From NCBI RefSeq assembly GCF_900100265.1, contig NZ_LT629696.1:1674001-1738000 (forward strand): 64,000 bases of DNA. The letters run 5' to 3'. This stretch comes from Leifsonia sp. 466MF. Its GTDB lineage: Bacteria > Actinomycetota > Actinomycetes > Actinomycetales > Microbacteriaceae. The notes beneath the pieces are model-generated. The model was given only the letters and a program-made list of their open reading frames with translations, had not been told where the DNA came from and did no database searches. A program made the position numbers and the translations under genes. This document shows positions 59,607 through 64,000 of the stretch, one piece after another. Numbering within the stretch: the stretch's first letter is position 1; each line of letters opens with the position of its first letter.

Positions 59607-61578
59607 GGCGGAGGATTGGTCGCCGGTCGGGTTCGGGACGGATCCGACGCCGGGTGATCGGGAGATGGTGGAGGCGCTGGGCACCCATCTTCGGACGTGG
59701 TCGGAGCGGTTGGATCGTCAGGCGGAGGTGTCGCGGAACGTTCTGGACACCCGTCTGGGTGCGGCGTCGTGGTCGGGTTTGGCTGCGGATGTGTTCTCGG
59801 ACAGGTTGCGTTCGTTGACGTCGTCGGCCTCGGATGTCGCTGCTCGCCACGCCGAGGGGGTTGAGGCGGCGACCCGCTGGTCGGGGTCGATGGGGCTCGC
59901 ACAGAGCGATGCCGATCGGGCCTTGCGGGACGCAGAGGACGCACTGGCGGACCTGGAGCTGGCGCAGGAGTCCGTCGCCGCATTGGGGGCCGAGCATGCC
60001 GCCCTTCTGTCGGCGCTGGTCGCCGTGCAGAAGGCGTACGCCTCCACCGAGAAGCCGCCACCAGGCAAGAGCACACCATCGGCCGGGGACGTCTCGGCCG
60101 CCCGCCGGCGGGAGCAGGAGGCCAGCGCAGACCTGACGACGGCGCGGTTCGCGGTCGAGGACGCGCAGGAACGCCTGGAGGATGCGAAGCGTCGAGCACG
60201 CGACGCCAAATGGGAGTACGACGCGGCCGAGAAGGTGTTCGCGGACGCGCTGGATGCGGCGTTGCACGGTGCACTGACCACCGTCGCGAAGCCGGAACTG
60301 CAGGCGTTCGCGTCGATGGTCGGAAAGCTGTCGAAGATCTCACCGACGGCGAGCGTGAACGCCACCCTGCTGGACACGCTGAAGAGCCTGACACCCCAGG
60401 AACTGGCCACCCTGGTCGCCGATGACCCGGAGATCCTGCAGCAGTTCTGGCAGCACCCACCGTCCCCGGATCAGGTCGCCAAGTGGTGGACGGGCCTCGG
60501 GCCCGAGGCGCAGCGGGCGTTCGAGGCGGCCGTGCCCGGGGTGCTGGGCAACCTGGCGGGACTGCCGTACGCGGTACGCGGTCGCTGCAACCTGACGGTC
60601 TACGAGCAGGCGCGGTCGCATCCCGGCGCTCTCACGCCTCAGCAGCGAAAGGTCTTGACCGCTCTAGGAGACGTCCTTGCCGATCCGTCAGCGTCGCTGA
60701 TCTGCTTCAACCTGGATGCGTCGGTGCCGATGGTCGCGGTCGGGTACGGCGATCTGGACACGTCCGACACGGTGACCTGGGCGGCGCCGGGGATGCTCTC
60801 CGACGCCGCCGACGCGACCAAGGGGTGGTCGCGGTCCGCGAAGAACCTCTACACCCAGCAGAACCTTGTCGACGGTCGTTCGCATGGGGTGGTGGCCTGG
60901 TTGGGGTATGACACCCCGGACCTGGTAACAGTGAACAATCCGGCGGCAGCGCAGAACGGGTCATGGCGGTTCGCAGCGGAACTGGATGGCACCTACGCCG
61001 CCCGCGCCGCCAAGCCCGCGTACGTCTCAGTTCTCGCACATTCGTATGGCACGACGATGGCGGCGGATGCGTTGACCCGCACCAAGCATCCGGTCGACTC
61101 GTTCACCATGCTCGGCTCCGCCGGAATCGACACGCAGGTGGTGACGTCGCTGTCGGACCTGCACGTGAAACAAGCCGGTGGTTCTGCTGCCATCTACACG
61201 ACGGCGGCCGCGTTGGACTATCTCGCCCCCTTCGGGTCGACGGTCGGAGGTCGCGCCGAACCGAACCCGGAAGCGGCTTTCTCTCCGGCAGCCGCCGCTG
61301 CAACTGCGGTTTTGGTGATGCCGCCCAAGGTCATGGGCGGCGCGCAATCGTTCTCCTCCGAAGGAGCCGTCCTTCCCGGCGGTGACGTGTTGAAACCGAC
61401 CAAAGGTCATAGTGCGCTTGGCGGGACCCCACGCGAGAACGACCCGAACCCGATGAACGGGACAGCACCCGTCGGCCACGGATACCTCGATCTGAAGACA
61501 GAGTCGCTGTATAACGCCGCCTTCATCACGATCGGCCAACCCGGGAAGGTCGAAGGCGGAGTAAGGCCCACCGGATGA
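59578..61578 (+). CDS. Alpha/beta hydrolase (DUF1023 type) with ESX-like N-terminal domain
   Basis: 666 residues from a GTG; a TTG six codons later is possible. Residues ~15-120 are a helical LXG/WXG-like domain (HLRTWSERLDRQAEVSRNVL, AASWSGLAADVFSDRLRS). Residues ~115-225 form an Ala/Glu/Arg-rich coiled coil. The C-terminal half is a DUF1023 alpha/beta hydrolase with nucleophile Ser489 in VLAHSYGTTMAADAL. No signal peptide. Domain order suggests a type VII-exported lipase/esterase. It is followed by two lipoprotein genes, the first overlapping its stop (ATGA). Confidence 0.85.
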   Translation: MAGVSSLGSRAEDWSPVGFGTDPTPGDREMVEALGTHLRTWSERLDRQAEVSRNVLDTRLGAASWSGLAADVFSDRLRSLTSSASDVAARHAEGVEAATRWSGSMGLAQSDADRALRDAEDALADLELAQESVAALGAEHAALLSALVAVQKAYASTEKPPPGKSTPSAGDVSAARRREQEASADLTTARFAVEDAQERLEDAKRRARDAKWEYDAAEKVFADALDAALHGALTTVAKPELQAFASMVGKLSKISPTASVNATLLDTLKSLTPQELATLVADDPEILQQFWQHPPSPDQVAKWWTGLGPEAQRAFEAAVPGVLGNLAGLPYAVRGRCNLTVYEQARSHPGALTPQQRKVLTALGDVLADPSASLICFNLDASVPMVAVGYGDLDTSDTVTWAAPGMLSDAADATKGWSRSAKNLYTQQNLVDGRSHGVVAWLGYDTPDLVTVNNPAAAQNGSWRFAAELDGTYAARAAKPAYVSVLAHSYGTTMAADALTRTKHPVDSFTMLGSAGIDTQVVTSLSDLHVKQAGGSAAIYTTAAALDYLAPFGSTVGGRAEPNPEAAFSPAAAAATAVLVMPPKVMGGAQSFSSEGAVLPGGDVLKPTKGHSALGGTPRENDPNPMNGTAPVGHGYLDLKTESLYNAAFITIGQPGKVEGGVRPTG

Positions 61579-62279
61579 GCGGCATCTCGGGGATTGCGGG
61601 CTGTGTCGCGAGACTGTCGGGCCTGGTCGTCATCGCGGCAGCAGCCGTGTCGTTGTTAGGAGGATGTATGTCTGTTCCCGCTCTGCGTGACCCTGTCCCT
61701 CACACCCCGGATGGTCCGGAGAAGACCATCACGCAATTGTTGACCCAGTGGGAGGACCTCACCAACGCCGCCATCGCGGCCACCGGGCACACCGAGGGCT
61801 GGTTCCGCGGACCCATCCAAGACAAGAAGCCGTGGGACCCGGCCGCCGAAGAGGTGGGCCTGGCACCGTGCGCCACAACAACATCGGACGACGCTTCTCA
61901 GGTCTCAGCGATCGTTACCCACGTCGCATTTGAGCACGATCCTCATCCGATCGCGGACACGCTCACCGCCTACTGGGAGAGCCAAGGCTTCACTGTGACA
62001 CGTACCGTCGACTCGACCATCGGTACTGAATGGATGGCTGTTGAGGTCCGCGCGGAGCGGTCTGACGGGGTCTTTTACGGTCTCACCGCCACCACGGAAC
62101 AGGTAGGAATCGACGTACTGACGGAGTGTTCCGCGGACCCCTCAATCCATGAGTGGGCGGAGGAACGGGTGCAACGGAGACTCGATTCTCTCTACTCGAC
62201 CCCGACACCGTCGTCGGCTGCGGAAACCGGCATCGCGGACATCGCAGCGGATATCGACGACCGGTTCTGGGGATTCTGA
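61575..62279 (+). CDS. Lipoprotein, copy 1 (candidate immunity protein)
   Basis: 234 residues. Signal peptide with lipobox SLLGGC (Cys31), then SVPALRDPVPHTPDGPEKTI, DDASQVSAIVTHVAFEHDPH, a well-conserved core (PIADTLTAYWESQGFTVTRT, ERSDGVFYGLTATTEQ) and the end DIDDRFWGF. Family not recognised. ATGA overlap with the hydrolase gene. Nearly repeated by the next gene. Placement after a putative exported lipase suggests lipid-anchored immunity, by analogy with Tli and TilA lipoproteins (inference). Confidence 0.8.
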   Translation: MSGISGIAGCVARLSGLVVIAAAAVSLLGGCMSVPALRDPVPHTPDGPEKTITQLLTQWEDLTNAAIAATGHTEGWFRGPIQDKKPWDPAAEEVGLAPCATTTSDDASQVSAIVTHVAFEHDPHPIADTLTAYWESQGFTVTRTVDSTIGTEWMAVEVRAERSDGVFYGLTATTEQVGIDVLTECSADPSIHEWAEERVQRRLDSLYSTPTPSSAAETGIADIAADIDDRFWGF

Positions 62280-62282
62280 CGC

Positions 62283-62426
62283 GTGACAGCGCAAACGGGT
62301 CCCCGCCAACTCTTGACGGTTTCCGTCCACCGAATCGAGACCCGGGTGTCTACGGATACCGACCACGTCGCCTTCATCGGGAGCGGCCAGCCCGGGACAG
62401 TCGAAGGCGAAATGAGGCACTCCTGA
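62283..62426 (+). pseudogene. Remnant of the hydrolase 3' end
   Basis: A 47-codon frame ending VAFIGSGQPGTVEGEMRHS matches the last residues of the hydrolase (AAFITIGQPGKVEGGVRPTG) and, like it, abuts a lipoprotein start (TGATG). The upstream half comes from the 3' flank of lipoprotein 1. It marks the junction of a tandem duplication and is unlikely to be functional. Confidence 0.75.
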
Positions 62427-63136
62427 TGAACCAGCTCGCGGGTGCGATCGTAGGTCGGGACGTGAAGAAGTCCTGTGTCGCGGTCGTGATGATCGTGGCG
62501 GTGTCGTTGTTAGGAGGATGTATGTCTGTTCCTGCTCTGCGTGATCCTGTCCCGCGTACCCCCGAAGGTCCGGAGAAGACCATGACCGAGTTGCTGGCGC
62601 AGTGGGTAGACCTCACCAATGCTGCAATCGAGGCGACGGGAGATACCGAAGGATGGAAGGAGGACACGCCCTTAGCGACGAGCAAGCAGTGGGACCCCGC
62701 CTCGGAGAACGTGAGCCTGGCTCCCTGCGGGAGTGTTGGGTCGAAGGATGCGAGTCAAGTCGCCTCCATCATCTTCCACGGGGCGTTCGAGGACGATCCG
62801 CATCCGATCGCGGACACGCTCACCGCGTACTGGGAGAGCCAAGGCTTCACCGTTACCAGAACCGTCGACTGGACCTCCCCCTCGGGCAAGACAAGCGTTG
62901 AGCTCCGCGCGGAGCGCTCCGACGGGGTCTTTTACGGTCTCACCGCGACAACCGAGCTTGTGGCCATCGACGTGTACACGGAATGCTCAGCGGACCCATC
63001 GATCGATGAGTGGGCGGAGGAACGGGTGCAACGGAGGCTCGATTCTCTCTACTGGACCCCAACCCCGTCGTCGGCAGCAGAAACCGGCGTAACGGACACC
63101 GCAGCGGATACCGACGACCGGTTCTGGGGCTTCTAA
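62426..63136 (+). CDS. Lipoprotein, copy 2
   Basis: 236 residues, paralogue of the preceding gene. Different N-terminus (MNQLAGAIVGRDVKKSCVAV) but the same lipobox block (SLLGGC, Cys32, SVPALRDPVPRTPEGPEKTM) and a nearly identical core (DPHPIADTLTAYWESQGFTV, ERSDGVFYGLTATTE) and end (DTDDRFWGF). The most different part is the middle (GDTEGWKEDTPLATSKQWDP), which could alter partner specificity. Confidence 0.8.
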   Translation: MNQLAGAIVGRDVKKSCVAVVMIVAVSLLGGCMSVPALRDPVPRTPEGPEKTMTELLAQWVDLTNAAIEATGDTEGWKEDTPLATSKQWDPASENVSLAPCGSVGSKDASQVASIIFHGAFEDDPHPIADTLTAYWESQGFTVTRTVDWTSPSGKTSVELRAERSDGVFYGLTATTELVAIDVYTECSADPSIDEWAEERVQRRLDSLYWTPTPSSAAETGVTDTAADTDDRFWGF

Positions 63137-63346
63137 CGCGTGACGGCGGACACGCCCCCCGTCAACTCTTGACGGTTTCTGTCCTCCGAATTGAGGACCC
63201 GGCGGCCCGCGGGTTAGCGTTGTCGAGGCCCGGGGATGCCGGACCGACGCGGATACGAATTCTCAGCGAAAACGTCTCAACCCGACGCGAAACGGAACGG
63301 CATCCCGGGAAACCCTCTCCCCTGTGTTGCGCAGCGCGCGCGGCGT

Positions 63347-63709
63347 TCAGCCCGCGCTGTGGTCGACCAGCGGCTGCACCTGCACCCCGCTGTGGTCGTG
63401 CCGGGCCTCGGCGAGACCCGACGCCAGAGCGACCGCCGCGTCCCGGTCGGGCACGTCGATGACGTAGAAGCCGCCGACGACCTCCTTCGCCTCGGTGAAC
63501 GGGCCGTCGACCGCGATCGGCTCCCCGTCGTCACCGCGCCGGACGGTCACCGCGGTCTCCGGCCCCTGCAGCTCGCCGGACGCGACCACGGCATCCCCTG
63601 CCTTCTGCCAGAACTCGCGGTGGGCGGAGTCGATCTCCGCGCGCTCGTCGGCGGACATCGCCTTCCATCGGTCCGCGTCGCCCTGGATGAGAATGATGAA
63701 CTGGCTCAT
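63347..63709 (-). CDS. YCII/DGPF domain protein, second copy
   Basis: 120 residues: MSQFIILIQGDADRWKAMSA, then VDGPFTEAKEVVGGFYVIDV (the DGPF motif) and AEARHDHSGVQVQPLVDHSA. Same family as the ECF42 partner at 15463-15792, but no sigma gene follows on its strand inside the window. It starts 92 bases downstream of the partial gene at the right edge. Confidence 0.88.
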   Translation of the reverse strand: MSQFIILIQGDADRWKAMSADERAEIDSAHREFWQKAGDAVVASGELQGPETAVTVRRGDDGEPIAVDGPFTEAKEVVGGFYVIDVPDRDAAVALASGLAEARHDHSGVQVQPLVDHSAG

Positions 63710-63800
63710 CGGTCATGCCTTCCTGTTGTCGGAACATCTTCTGACCAGGCGTCGAACGAACACGCCGGAAATCGACACGGGCGCAGGGATGCGAGCGGCC

Positions 63801-64000
63801 TCACCCGACGCGGTCGAGGAGGATGAGGGGTGTCCGGTAGTGCTCGGTGACCGTCCCGCCGAGGTTGCGGACCGCGCGAGCGGCCTCCTCGGCCTCCGCC
63901 TCAGACCAATCGCTGAACGTCGTGAACAGCCCGCGCACCCCGTCCTCGTCGAGGTCGATGGCCCAGGCGATCTCGGCCACATGCGACGCACGGAAGTACC
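63801..64000 (-). CDS. Partial gene, C-terminal 65 codons, perhaps a SAM methyltransferase
   Basis: The minus-strand frame open from the right edge to TGA at 63803-63801 reads YFRASHVAEIAWAIDLDEDG, then VRGLFTTFSDWSEAEAEEAA and VTEHYRTPLILLDRVG. The final strand-turn-strand and the LFTTFSDW string resemble the ends of some actinobacterial class I SAM-dependent methyltransferases, but no catalytic motif is in view. The start lies beyond the window. Confidence 0.45.
   Translation of the reverse strand, partial: YFRASHVAEIAWAIDLDEDGVRGLFTTFSDWSEAEAEEAARAVRNLGGTVTEHYRTPLILLDRVG

Larger units (their letters stand above)
62280..63205 (+). repeat. Second unit of a tandem duplication (hydrolase tail + lipoprotein + 3' flank)
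   Basis: The unit at ~61510-62345 (hydrolase tail, lipoprotein, 65-base 3' flank with AACTCTTGACGGTTTC) is repeated at ~62365-63205. Both flanks begin ACGCGTGAC right at the lipoprotein stop codons. Divergence is lowest in the lipobox region and the C-terminal 100 codons of the lipoproteins. The gap 63137-63346 otherwise shows nothing. Confidence 0.75.

Noticed and set aside
61575..63136. A CRISPR or phage-type repeat array
   Set aside because: There are just two long coding units with point divergence, which is gene duplication and not a spacer array.

Overview
The window is a very GC-rich chromosome segment (about 70% GC by eye). GTG starts are frequent, genes overlap by ATGA or GTGA, and several starts follow a TAnnnT box by 6-9 bases, as in leaderless actinobacterial transcripts. 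HelR, a CUT1 ABC transporter without its own ATPase, an ECF/DGPF pair, ESX-like proteins and two small proteins of a type I associate with Microbacteriaceae point to a high-GC actinobacterium, probably Microbacteriaceae and possibly Leifsonia. No rRNA, tRNA, CRISPR array, insertion sequence or phage gene was seen. No gene-free gap exceeds 300 bases.

Layout. 1-4.0 kb: the end of helR, cls, a hypothetical gene and a GNAT acetyltransferase. 4.0-13.6 kb (minus strand): a large LuxR/AAA regulator and an envelope locus made of wecB, an acyltransferase-SGNH protein, an Ig-like membrane protein, a processive GT2 glycosyltransferase, an exosortase-like protein, a 62-residue protein that is almost entirely a sorting signal, and a secreted protein with a similar C-terminal anchor. 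13.7-17.3 kb: a VOC protein, an ECF sigma factor with its DGPF partner, and a DUF1254 protein. 17.4-25.9 kb: two SulP transporters and two GAP/Sap-type membrane proteins around a kinase-esterase-kinase operon, a metallo-hydrolase and two small proteins. 25.9-40.5 kb: a patchwork of regulator/enzyme pairs (LysR-SDR, AraC-aldo/keto reductase, XRE-membrane protein-quinone reductase, AraC, TetR, MmyB-type XRE) with a secreted esterase, a membrane HExxH protein, a TAP-type lipoprotein hydrolase, an ASCH protein and panD. 40.6-45.4 kb: a tightly overlapped operon of two hydrolases, a MaoC hydratase, DUF5996 and an MFS exporter. 45.5-49.8 kb: an NmrA protein with an ArsC-like phosphatase, TetR/SnoaL and ArsR/SRPBCC pairs. 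49.8-57.0 kb: a CUT1 ABC transporter divergent from three flavin-dependent enzymes related to sulfur-scavenging DszA/DszC/SfnB. 57.0-59.2 kb: a VOC gene broken by a nonsense codon, a DHFR-like protein and an ECF sigma factor. 59.3-63.1 kb: a WXG-like small protein, an alpha/beta hydrolase with an ESX-like N-terminal domain, and two tandemly duplicated lipoproteins. The end holds a second DGPF protein and a partial gene, perhaps a methyltransferase.

Two systems stand out. The first is the exosortase/glycosyltransferase locus, where an octamer (TGAGTAGT or its complement) recurs in the non-coding gaps. The second is the hydrolase-lipoprotein locus, which I read as a candidate type VII lipase effector with lipoprotein immunity. 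There the second lipoprotein is preceded by a remnant of the hydrolase 3' end, so the unit was duplicated in tandem. Several divergent regulator promoters also carry clear dyads or direct repeats, and two families of intergenic palindromes recur.
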